A stretch of DNA of 59,851 nt from Promethearchaeota archaeon (GTDB lineage Archaea > Asgardarchaeota > Lokiarchaeia > Sigynarchaeales > SOKP01). A program made the translations under genes and the position numbers. Location: the NCBI GenBank assembly GCA_013375495.1, contig JABXKC010000026.1:1-59851 (forward strand), written 5' to 3'. Below are positions 1 to 7,617 of this stretch, piece by piece. The notes under the pieces are model-generated. The model searched no databases. It was not told the DNA's origin and worked only from the letters and a program-made list of their open reading frames with translations. Positions within the stretch are counted from its first letter, which is position 1; each line of letters starts with the position of its first letter.

Positions 1-1595
1 TGATAACCGAAAAAAGTGTAAAAGTTAAATCTCAAGGTAATTTAAAGTCGAAAAAGAGACTTGTAATAATATCTGACACACATATTACTCATGCTGCGGG
101 AGCTTTTAATCTTCACGCCTATAACGTTGGAATTGAAAAAATTAACAAAATTAAGAACGCAACGATTTATTTAAACTTAGGAGATATCACCCATTTGGGA
201 ACTTTGTTGGATTATGAATATGCTTTGGAGCAGCGTAAGAAACTTGATCCAATATCAAAAAGTCCAATAATGGAGTTAATCGGTAATCACGACGCGATGA
301 ATGTAGGCTATTTATTATTTGAGGAAATGATCGGTAGCAGACATTACGCTTATGAAGATGAAGATATTTATATATATGGGATAGATAGTACAAAACCCGA
401 TTTACCTGGTGGAATAATTAATCATAGTATAATAGAATCAGTTAGAAAAAAGTTAGAGAAGCCAGAAAGAGAAAATAAATTTAAAGTTATTTGTTTTCAC
501 CACCAATTAATACCAATACCTTATACGGGAAAAGAACGATCGGCCATAGATGATTCTGGGGACATGCTTAAAATGCTTTTAGAGGCAAAAGCAGATTTGG
601 TTTTAAATGGACATCGACATCATTCTAATTTTTATACTGTAAGTAGTAGTGATAAAGATTTATTTATTATTAATGCTGGAACTTTTTCTTGTAATAAAAC
701 GAGGTATCGAGAATTATTTACTTATTCTATAATTGATATAGAAGATAATAATCTTAATTATAAAGTGATTCCTGTTTTAGATTCAAATTCTACGCGCGAG
801 ATTTTGCGCGAAGTTAATTACTATGTCCCATTACAAATAGAAAAGAACCTGAAGCCTATTGCTAAATTTGTTCAGTTATCAAATTCATTAGTTTCAGAGC
901 AGTTTGAAGGTAAAATTACTAATTTAGATAAAGCAATAGGGAAAATTAATAAGATTGACGAAGTTGATTTAGTTATTCATACGGGCAATCTAACTTATAA
1001 CAGTTTTAAGGAAGAATTTAAATTAGCAAAAGATAAACTACGCCAATTAGAGCATCCATTTATAGTTGTTCCGGGATATACAGACTCAAAACCTCTCGCT
1101 TGGGAATATTGGAAACAATATTTTGGAGATTTTAATCCCTTATACGAAAATGATAAAATTTATTTTCAGGGTATGAATTCTACCACATTAGATTCGAAGG
1201 ATGGCTTTATAGGCCGAAAAAAATTAAATAATTTTATCGATAAAGTATTATCGCTCAGTCACCAGAAATTATTTGGAGTATGTTTTTTTCATAATTTAAT
1301 ACCTACTCCGTTAAGCGTGTGGAGAACGGAATTAATTGATTCTGGTGATGTACTTTCTCAATTTGCCAGCTCACAGATAGATCTGGTGTTAAATTCTTCA
1401 CCGAGCATATCTTTTAACGTTAAAATTGACAATACTATTTTTTCCAACGGTGGAAACCTAAAAGGTAAGTATTTTGATGAGGTTTTCATTGAAATAGAGA
1501 TTTATAAGAAAGGATTAGTTGTATTGAAAGAACACAACTTAAGAACGGGAAAATTGAAATTAATTGGCAACTATTATTTATCAATTCTCATTTAA
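1..1595 (+). CDS. Tandem calcineurin-like metallophosphoesterase, second domain degenerate (start cut by window edge)
   Basis: The frame is open back to base 3, and bases 1-2 are 'tg', so the start is very probably an ATG, GTG or TTG whose first base lies just outside the window. That gives about 531 residues. The first domain has the full metallophosphoesterase metal-site series: SDTHI (D26, H28), GDI (D62), GNHD (near residue 96), FHH and NGHRHH (about residue 200). The second half repeats the fold, but the metal motifs are lost: HTGNLTYN replaces the GD motif, VPGYTDSK replaces GNHD, FFHN replaces FHH, and LNSSPSIS replaces GHxH. The first domain is therefore a likely two-metal phosphodiesterase or phosphatase of unknown substrate, and the second a structural or regulatory pseudo-enzyme. 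A start at the internal ATG at 195 would delete the first metal motifs and is unlikely. Confidence 0.8.
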   Translation, partial: ITEKSVKVKSQGNLKSKKRLVIISDTHITHAAGAFNLHAYNVGIEKINKIKNATIYLNLGDITHLGTLLDYEYALEQRKKLDPISKSPIMELIGNHDAMNVGYLLFEEMIGSRHYAYEDEDIYIYGIDSTKPDLPGGIINHSIIESVRKKLEKPERENKFKVICFHHQLIPIPYTGKERSAIDDSGDMLKMLLEAKADLVLNGHRHHSNFYTVSSSDKDLFIINAGTFSCNKTRYRELFTYSIIDIEDNNLNYKVIPVLDSNSTREILREVNYYVPLQIEKNLKPIAKFVQLSNSLVSEQFEGKITNLDKAIGKINKIDEVDLVIHTGNLTYNSFKEEFKLAKDKLRQLEHPFIVVPGYTDSKPLAWEYWKQYFGDFNPLYENDKIYFQGMNSTTLDSKDGFIGRKKLNNFIDKVLSLSHQKLFGVCFFHNLIPTPLSVWRTELIDSGDVLSQFASSQIDLVLNSSPSISFNVKIDNTIFSNGGNLKGKYFDEVFIEIEIYKKGLVVLKEHNLRTGKLKLIGNYYLSILI

Positions 1596-1611
1596 TCGTA
1601 ATTTGAACATT

Positions 1612-2832
1612 ATGACAGATAACCTTTTTCTAAATCAGTATAATTTGGTATTAATACGGTATGCAGAGATTTGGCTTAAGTCGCAGAAAGTTAAAATCCG
1701 TATGCTTAAGTACTTAATGAGTAACATAAAAAATATTCTTAAAAGAAAAGGAATACCGTTTAACAAATATCAGATGAGTAAAGATTCAGCAAGGGTTTTT
1801 TTCTTTTTTAATAATAAAGATATCCCCAATGCGATAAATATATTAAAGAACGCATTTGGTGTGCATTCCATTAGCCCAGCAATTAGAACATCAAACAACC
1901 TTAAAAACATTACTGAAAGATCTATTGAGGTTGCAAAAGATGTGCTGGAAAAGAACGATACCTTTGCGCTGAGGGTGAAGAGGTCTGGAGATCATAGTTA
2001 TACTTCAATAGAAGTCGCCCAAATTGTGGGAAAAGCGATCATAGATAATTTTCCAAATCATAACTTAAAAGTTAATCTCACACAACCAATAAAACAAATC
2101 TATATAGAAGTAAGAGGAGACTTTACCTATATTTTTTCTCAAGTCATTAAAAGTAAATGGGGAGGTTTGCCAATCGAACCTCAAAAGAAAATGCTTGTAA
2201 TAGACATAGGAAGGTTAAACGATTTAATTGCGGGTTTTCTCTTAATGAGAAGAGGTTCAGAGATATATCCTATATTAATTGATATTAAAAAAGATAAAGC
2301 TGACAACGAAATTTGGTTGTCTAATTGGAGAGAAGTAGGGGAGTATGTACCATATAGTCGATTTCAGTTGATAAAAATTGATATTCATAGTATTCTTAAG
2401 AAAATCAGTTCAGATTTAAGCGATAAGCAATATTTTTGCAGTATTTGTAGACTAATTAGGTTTGAAATTCTTTCAAAAATTCTTATGAATCCTAAATTTC
2501 ACTTTCACAAAAAGATTAGAGCAAATATAGATGGGACAAGTTTGAATCGTTCGAGCCTCTGTCCTGAGTCAATAGATCTAGATACTTTAGGAATTAATAG
2601 TTTGATCTCTAACTTTCCAATATTTACACCGGTAATAGGATTTGGTAAAGGAAGGATAAATGATTTAAGGTTAAAAATATCTAAAAATCTAAAAAATATT
2701 AATTATTGCCCATTTAAACCTGAAAATCAAGAATTTGACAATGTAAATTTAAAAAAAATATACGATAATTTAAAAATTGAGAAGTTGCTTGAAGAAAGTA
2801 TAGAAAAAGCGTTAGAAATAAATATTTTTTAA
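1612..2832 (+). CDS. ThiI-like THUMP protein with degenerate PP-loop
   Basis: About 406 residues, the size of ThiI (tRNA 4-thiouridine synthetase). The N-terminus (YNLVLIRYAEIWLKSQKVK) matches the ferredoxin-like domain of ThiI and is followed by a THUMP-like region to about residue 165. The adenylation site is altered: where ThiI has the pyrophosphate loop SGGxDSP, this protein reads DIGRLND (about residue 195), followed by the usual AGFLLMRRG helix. A FCSICR motif takes the place of the later CxxC-type segment. I chose the ATG at 1612 because an alternative TTG at 1564 overlaps the preceding gene by 32 bases and adds residues not seen in the family. It probably still binds tRNA but may not activate it with ATP. 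The next gene is a sulfur-carrier protein, so a role in sulfur transfer or in docking is inferred. Confidence 0.75.
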   Translation: MTDNLFLNQYNLVLIRYAEIWLKSQKVKIRMLKYLMSNIKNILKRKGIPFNKYQMSKDSARVFFFFNNKDIPNAINILKNAFGVHSISPAIRTSNNLKNITERSIEVAKDVLEKNDTFALRVKRSGDHSYTSIEVAQIVGKAIIDNFPNHNLKVNLTQPIKQIYIEVRGDFTYIFSQVIKSKWGGLPIEPQKKMLVIDIGRLNDLIAGFLLMRRGSEIYPILIDIKKDKADNEIWLSNWREVGEYVPYSRFQLIKIDIHSILKKISSDLSDKQYFCSICRLIRFEILSKILMNPKFHFHKKIRANIDGTSLNRSSLCPESIDLDTLGINSLISNFPIFTPVIGFGKGRINDLRLKISKNLKNINYCPFKPENQEFDNVNLKKIYDNLKIEKLLEESIEKALEINIF

Positions 2833-3007
2833 TATAGATATTCGAGATACTCCTATATTAGAGATAAAAAGACCTAATTTTCAGAAATTTGTTATTTTTC
2901 ATTATAATTAAGCTTAAAAATTAGTCTAATTTATTAAAATTGAGTCAAATTAGGAATAGTATTTTATAAAATCATATAATACTTCAATAGAAACGGGTTA
3001 AAATTTC

Positions 3008-3289
3008 ATGGTTAAAGTGGATTTAAATTTGTTAAACATATTTGTGTTGAGAGTAAAAAAAAATACTATACAATACGAGGGAGATACCGTAGGTGAAATT
3101 ATTTCCCAATTTCTTAACGAATATAAAGATCTCTTAGATGATAGCATTCTATCTAAAAATAAAAAGAAACTTAATCCCCAAATGATAATTTTACTTAACG
3201 GCAGAAACATAACCTACATGAAGAATTATAAGACTACACTAAACGAGGGAGATCAACTTTACATATCCTTTCCCATTTCGGGAGGCTAA
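3008..3289 (+). CDS. ThiS/MoaD/ubiquitin-like sulfur carrier protein
   Basis: 93 residues of beta-grasp type ending in FPISGG, the C-terminal diglycine that is adenylated and thiocarboxylated in MoaD, ThiS and SAMP proteins. The segment ILLNGRNI followed by LNEGDQLYISFPISGG is the classic MoaD C-terminal strand pattern. It lies 175 bases downstream of the ThiI-like gene on the same strand, which suggests a shared sulfur-transfer function. Candidate uses are molybdopterin, thiamine or tRNA thiolation, or protein modification (SAMP-like). No E1-like gene is present in the window, so the pathway cannot be decided here. Confidence 0.85.
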   Translation: MVKVDLNLLNIFVLRVKKNTIQYEGDTVGEIISQFLNEYKDLLDDSILSKNKKKLNPQMIILLNGRNITYMKNYKTTLNEGDQLYISFPISGG

Positions 3290-3451
3290 TTTTTTTAAAA
3301 TCGTCAATAATCTCATTTAATTTCACTTTCAATAATCCTCTAAAAAGTAAGAATTTATTAACTCCTTCTACTATAAATATGTTGTAGAGTTATTTCCGAC
3401 ATTTTTTATAGAAAGTTATGGGATCGCGTTTGTACAATCTGGTGATTAAAA

Positions 3452-4384
3452 ATTAAGAAAATTGCTTTTATGGGGCTTGATTACGCAGGTAAAACTAGCA
3501 TAATTACAGCTATCACAAGAAAATTTGGTTTCGAACAAGAGATCCTCAAACTGATGCCGACACGCAAAATTGCTCGCGACGCTTTTAAATTTTTAGGGAT
3601 TGAATTTACACGTCTAGATTTCGGTGGTCAGCTTCAATACAGAGAAGAATATTTGAAACACCCTACTAAATACATTAGCGGAACTGATCTACTTTTTTAC
3701 GTTATCGATGCGCAAGATTACGATCGTTATGTTGAGTCAATAGACTATCTTGATCAAATTTTACTCTTCTTAAAGGAGAATCAAGAATACCCGCCGTTGT
3801 GTATACTTCTTCATAAATTCGATCCGGAGCTAACTAGAGAGAAAGTAATAAATCAAAGGGTTTTAACGATAAAGCATGCTCTATTAAGGTATAGTCATGA
3901 TTTTGATATTTTTTTCTTTGAGACTTCAATTTACGATATAAAATCAATAATGGATGCTTTCTCATCAGGTTTATCGTTATTATTTGAAAAAATGGAAATG
4001 GTTTCTCGATTGTTTTCTAGAATTAGTAAAAATTACAACTCGATTTTAATGGCACTCTTTGATTCTAAAGGGATTACAATTGGAGAATACTATAAACCAC
4101 ATTTGCATTTAGTTGAAAAAATACGGATTTACGATAAGTATTTAGAAGCCCAAAAAAAAATATTTGTAGAAAATAGGACGCGTATAGAATTTTCAGATAA
4201 ATTCGAAGACGGCAGTAGATATTCTGGGTTAGTAGAAACTTTAAAGTTTGGGAATTTAGATTTTTATTTATTATTCATTATCGAAGAGGACGAAGAGAAC
4301 CTAGAAAAAACAGTAGAAGTTTTAAACAAATTAGAATCAGCTAAAACTCAAATGGAATCCATAATTCTACAATTAATTCAATAA
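3452..4384 (+). CDS. Rag/Arf-type small GTPase with C-terminal roadblock-like region, ATT start
   Basis: The P-loop GLDYAGKT (residues 8-15), switch II DFGGQ (56-60) and HKFD (121-124, in place of NKxD) mark a GTPase of the Arf/Rag group. HKxD is typical of Rag/Gtr proteins. The last 120 residues (ILMALFDSKGITIGEYY ... FYLLFIIEEDEENLEKT) look like a roadblock/longin alpha-beta domain, the same domain order as eukaryotic RagA to RagD. An ATG at 3470 would delete the first beta strand. Starting at ATT 3452 gives MKKIAFMGLDYAGKTS, the normal beginning of the family, and a GGTGA sits 6 bases upstream. There is an in-frame TGA at 3443, so no upstream ATG is possible. It probably acts as a regulatory GTPase at membranes with roadblock or longin partners. 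Confidence 0.8.
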   Translation: MKKIAFMGLDYAGKTSIITAITRKFGFEQEILKLMPTRKIARDAFKFLGIEFTRLDFGGQLQYREEYLKHPTKYISGTDLLFYVIDAQDYDRYVESIDYLDQILLFLKENQEYPPLCILLHKFDPELTREKVINQRVLTIKHALLRYSHDFDIFFFETSIYDIKSIMDAFSSGLSLLFEKMEMVSRLFSRISKNYNSILMALFDSKGITIGEYYKPHLHLVEKIRIYDKYLEAQKKIFVENRTRIEFSDKFEDGSRYSGLVETLKFGNLDFYLLFIIEEDEENLEKTVEVLNKLESAKTQMESIILQLIQ

Positions 4385-4527
4385 TATGAGCTTGCATTTT
4401 ATTTTTTAGAATTTAGTATAAAATCGTTTAGTTCTTCTCTTGTGGGGATTGATTAGTTAATAACTATAAATTTAACAGCTTCCAATTACACTAACGCTAA
4501 TTGGTTTTGTTGGAATCCCTAATTTAG

Positions 4528-4776
4528 CTAAAAGCTCAGATGAATTGTTACCACTTCCTCTCCTTTTAAATGAACCGGTCCGATTAATTTGTTAGGTATA
4601 TTGGAAAATCCTCTCGTTACAATCTTTTTTAGCACTTCTTTACTTAAATCATCAGGATTATATCTAATAAAATTGGTTAACTGAGAAACGATTTCCTCAA
4701 TTATTTTATCGTAAAAATTAGCCTCAGAATATAATTCTTTATTTAATTCACCTAAGACGATAATATTACCAGGCAT
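4528..4776 (-). CDS. Small hypothetical protein
   Basis: 82 residues starting at an ATG 36 bases downstream of the tRNA-Ser gene on the same strand. I see no motif I recognise. The composition is that of a soluble mixed alpha/beta protein (helical EANFYDKIIEEIVSQLTNF, strand EEVVTIHLSF), with no membrane segment and no cysteines. It could be cotranscribed with the tRNA. It is kept because the composition is protein-like and no other gene covers the stretch, but it could be a chance reading frame. Confidence 0.45.
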   Translation of the reverse strand: MPGNIIVLGELNKELYSEANFYDKIIEEIVSQLTNFIRYNPDDLSKEVLKKIVTRGFSNIPNKLIGPVHLKGEEVVTIHLSF

Positions 4777-4812
4777 AATAATATTCTTTATTTTATTTAG
4801 TTCTATAACAAC

Positions 4813-4916
4813 GCAGATGGAGGGATTCGAACCCCCGAGCGCTCACGCGCACCGGCTTTAACGGAAATGAAGCATTACTCTCGAAGCCGGCGTCTTACCA
4901 GCTAGGCTACATCTGC
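4813..4916 (-). tRNA. tRNA-Ser (anticodon CGA) with an intron
   Basis: Reading the minus strand, a 7-bp acceptor stem GCAGATG/CATCTGC is followed by a D arm, then an anticodon stem CCGGC/GCCGG that opens into TT-CGA-G. A long variable arm with a GCGC/GCGC stem follows, then a T arm GGGGG-TTCGAAT-CCCTC. The long variable arm, the CGA anticodon and the discriminator G all fit serine. No CCA is encoded. The D stem has one C-A mismatch. About 22 extra bases interrupt the anticodon loop after position 37; without them the tRNA is about 82 nt. Confidence 0.88.
4858..4879 (-). other. Predicted tRNA-Ser intron at the canonical 37/38 site
   Basis: 22 bases lie between G37 and A38 of the anticodon loop. 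Removing them restores a 7-base loop on a 5-bp stem. This is the standard position for archaeal introns cut by the splicing endonuclease. The exact ends could shift by one base because an A is repeated at the junction. Confidence 0.7.
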
Positions 4917-5004
4917 TTTAAAAAATGTATTTTATTAGGATTAGTTTAAAGGAATATAAATTTTTTTCTAAAAGCTTTATTTATCGAACTCAATAGTTTA
5001 AGAA

Positions 5005-5316
5005 TTAGGAATTAGGAACATATATCTTTAGTTTTAGAGTAGGATCTAATAATTTGATCAATCCTTCTTCTTCGTATTGCTTCAATAACAGATTTACGGT
5101 TGAAATTCTTAGATCATACCTTAGAGCTATGTCAGATGCCAAGATTGATTTCCTTTTAGAGAGATTCTCTCTAATTTCTTTTTCTATAGAGCTGGGGATA
5201 AAAGCATCTCTTTCTACAATACTAATTTGCTTAGTTCTGCCGTATTTTCTTCTTAAATTAAGTGTTGCTTTTCTGACTACTGTTTTTTCTTCTTTTTCAG
5301 ACAACAGTTTCACCAT
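5005..5316 (-). CDS. rps25e: Small ribosomal subunit protein eS25
   Basis: 103 residues with a basic N-terminus followed by a winged-helix region: SILASDIALRYDLRIST, then LLKQYEEEGLIKLL and a final strand KLKIYVPNS. This is the eS25 layout (a 'xITPaxvserlkirgSlAr...L..G.IK.v' pattern ending in iYtr). eS25 is shared by archaea and eukaryotes and absent from bacteria; it sits near the tRNA exit side of the small subunit. It starts at an ATG, is read toward the tRNA gene, and is divergent from the methyltransferase gene. Confidence 0.85.
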   Translation of the reverse strand: MVKLLSEKEEKTVVRKATLNLRRKYGRTKQISIVERDAFIPSSIEKEIRENLSKRKSILASDIALRYDLRISTVNLLLKQYEEEGLIKLLDPTLKLKIYVPNS

Positions 5317-5455
5317 TAAAAAATTGAAATGTCAAAAATTAAAGCTAATTGAAATATTAAATATTTAAATTCTAATAAAATTTTTGATTATAAACTAATT
5401 TAAGAAAGCTTTTTCCGTATCAATTAGTAAAGCACTATAAATAGGCATACTCAAT

Positions 5456-6088
5456 TTGAGCGATGATTATTTTTTTAATGTCAAACGAAATAGACCTGAA
5501 GAATTATATGAGAGCGCATTAGATTACTTTAAGGATGAAACTCTTTCTAGTTATGCAAAGTCTAAATCTATAATGCGTACACAAAGAAAGATTACATTGA
5601 GAGCATTAGAAATAATGGAACTTAAAAAGAATCACTCTTTAATACTTGATGCTGGTTGTGGTCCTGGATTTGTTGCGATTTACCTGAACGAATTAGGACA
5701 CAAGACAATAGCACTTGACATCATTTCAGGATTTCTCAAGTTTTACGATATCAAAGATTTAAATCCAATTCTTGCTGACATGTGTTTTCCTCCATTTCAA
5801 CCTAGCATGTTCGATGCAATTATTTCCATTTCAGCTTTACAATGGATCTACAAGGATTCAAACACTAAAAAAAAGAGATTAGATTTGATTGGTCTTTTTA
5901 AATCGTTTTATATGATTCTGAAGCCTAAAGGAAAAGTAGTTTTTCAATTTTATCCTAAAAATAAAACTGTTTTAGATAATATTGGAGATATTATAGCTAA
6001 AAACACGGATTTCAAGGGTAATTTTATTATCGATAATCCAGATAGCCCAAAAAAAAGAAAAATTTATTTACTTTTAATAAAAGAGTAA
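5456..6088 (+). CDS. Bud23/WBSCR22-like rRNA (guanine-N7) methyltransferase
   Basis: 210 residues from a TTG start, with a class I SAM-methyltransferase core: LILDAGCGPGFVAIYLNELG (motif I), ALDI (motif II), ILADMCFPPFQ (motif III) and FDAIISISALQWIY (motif IV). The ISISALQW segment, the later VVFQFYP, and the N-terminal RP.E.Y pattern are those of the Bud23 family, which methylates a guanine of 18S rRNA with Trm112. The basic C-terminal tail of eukaryotic Bud23 is short here. It is divergent from the eS25 gene. An unrelated small-molecule methyltransferase is possible but less likely given these motifs. Confidence 0.72.
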   Translation: MSDDYFFNVKRNRPEELYESALDYFKDETLSSYAKSKSIMRTQRKITLRALEIMELKKNHSLILDAGCGPGFVAIYLNELGHKTIALDIISGFLKFYDIKDLNPILADMCFPPFQPSMFDAIISISALQWIYKDSNTKKKRLDLIGLFKSFYMILKPKGKVVFQFYPKNKTVLDNIGDIIAKNTDFKGNFIIDNPDSPKKRKIYLLLIKE

Positions 6089-6293
6089 TGATAGACCAAT
6101 GTATATATTCTTACATCTTTGTTTAATTCATATTGCATCCAATATCAGCCTTTTGGAAAGCATAAGGTTTTAATTAAGTTGTTTTATAAAATTGTTAAAA
6201 ATTTGGAAATATAGAAAAAATTATAGAAATTTACTCCAAAAAGGAATCTCTATTACTAAGAGATAAATAGTCGAAAGGAGGTACTCTGAAAAT

Positions 6294-7397
6294 ATGCCAG
6301 TTGGTTTAGTAGTCATGAAATGGGATGATCGTGTTGGTACTGAAATTTTAGCAAAATACCCCGAAGAAATCGTCATTACCGATAAAACTCTGATGCAAGT
6401 GTATAGTACGCACGAGTATAGCGGAGAATCGGGTATGATTAGTTTAATGGTTGGTTCGTTAAATATCGCATCTTATTACACAGGCCCAGATAAAGGCTAC
6501 TATATTCTGTTATTGTTAAATATTGATGATGATCCTGATACTTACGAGGGAGGTTTAATCGACGCATCAAGAACAATTTTACTAAATCTTGAAGATGACG
6601 CCTACAAGCAATTAGTTCCTTCACTTTTCAGGAGACTTTCTATATATCCATCTTTAAGCGAGGAACAACAACTAGCAATGACTTATCAAGATGAAGTGAA
6701 ACGCTTAATCATCGACCGCTTAAGAGAAGAAGGTGTAGTTTCTAAGTCCGAGTTAATGATCTGGCTTAAAGATAGATACCGACATGGATTTTTCGATTTG
6801 GAAGGTATTATTATAGAGCTTATTAAAAGAGATATCGTTAAAGAGGCATCAGTAAAAGGAGTACCGTCAGAATTGATCTTTCTAACGAACGACTTGTTAG
6901 TAATGCGAGTTCCTGCTACACTTCTTTATAAATCACCTAGCGAAAAAGGGTTGCCCTCCCAGCTTAATGATGATTATTTAACGGAATCAAAGAAATATTT
7001 CAAAAATTATTACCCTTCCGAGGATGATAATCTTAGAATCTTAAAAATTATCATTGATCCTCAGGCGTACGAAGTTTTAAAATTGTTGAGAACCGCAATT
7101 GTAACAAAGAACGACCTTGAAAAACTGAAAAAGAAGGGAGTGGAAGATATTGATGATATACTGAAACTACTATGGGAGAATCAAATGATTCTGGTGTTCA
7201 GAGACGATAGAAACAACGAATATTACGCTCTTCTTTCAGATTTTCTAATAAAGTTAATTTTTCCAAAATATTTGCTAAATGTCATTAAATCTGAATACGA
7301 AAAAAAATCTAAAGCAGAGCAAGTTTTAATTGAGTATCTATCCGTTCTTGAGAACACTTACTTAGGTTTGAAGTTAACTGAAAAATCAAAAAAATGA
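6294..7397 (+). CDS. Longin-like domain protein with winged helix (paralogue A)
   Basis: 367 residues behind a strong ribosome binding site (AAAGGAGGT, 9 bases before the ATG). Residues 1-115 (GLVVMKWDDRVGTEILAKYP ... NIASYYTG ... GYYILLLLN) have the strand and helix rhythm of a longin/roadblock domain. Residues 130-215 (VKRLIIDRLREEGVVSKSE ... IELIKRDIV) look like a winged helix. A helical, charged C-terminus follows. Its paralogue at 11901 is almost identical in the first 65 residues and is coupled to a membrane receptor-like gene. It is probably cytoplasmic and works as a docking or signalling subunit. The family name is unknown to me, and the longin call is from pattern only. Confidence 0.6.
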   Translation: MPVGLVVMKWDDRVGTEILAKYPEEIVITDKTLMQVYSTHEYSGESGMISLMVGSLNIASYYTGPDKGYYILLLLNIDDDPDTYEGGLIDASRTILLNLEDDAYKQLVPSLFRRLSIYPSLSEEQQLAMTYQDEVKRLIIDRLREEGVVSKSELMIWLKDRYRHGFFDLEGIIIELIKRDIVKEASVKGVPSELIFLTNDLLVMRVPATLLYKSPSEKGLPSQLNDDYLTESKKYFKNYYPSEDDNLRILKIIIDPQAYEVLKLLRTAIVTKNDLEKLKKKGVEDIDDILKLLWENQMILVFRDDRNNEYYALLSDFLIKLIFPKYLLNVIKSEYEKKSKAEQVLIEYLSVLENTYLGLKLTEKSKK

Positions 7398-7617
7398 GTT
7401 TACCATACATTTAGTATTCATTTTTAAATCTTTATTTCTCAAATTTTGAATTTTATCGAGCTGTTTTTTAGTTTTAAAAAAGATAGATTTGGGTGAAAAT
7501 AAGTTCTATTGAGTTTCTTTTTACTAATAATTAAATATGTAAAGTGGTACTAATAGATGTAAAAAGTTCTTGTTTTAAAGAATATCTAAAAAAAAAAAAC
7601 AATTAGGTAATTAATAA

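Noticed and set aside
187..393. Small minus-strand frame inside the phosphoesterase gene
   Set aside because: It is antisense to conserved metallophosphoesterase motifs and has low-complexity composition.
3443..3451. TGA upstream of the Rag-like GTPase as another selenocysteine codon
   Set aside because: The residues upstream of it do not continue the family, no cysteine is expected there and no SECIS-like structure follows the gene; it is an ordinary stop ahead of an ATT start.
5054..5368. Plus-strand frame overlapping eS25
   Set aside because: It lies opposite the clear eS25 gene and has no family features.
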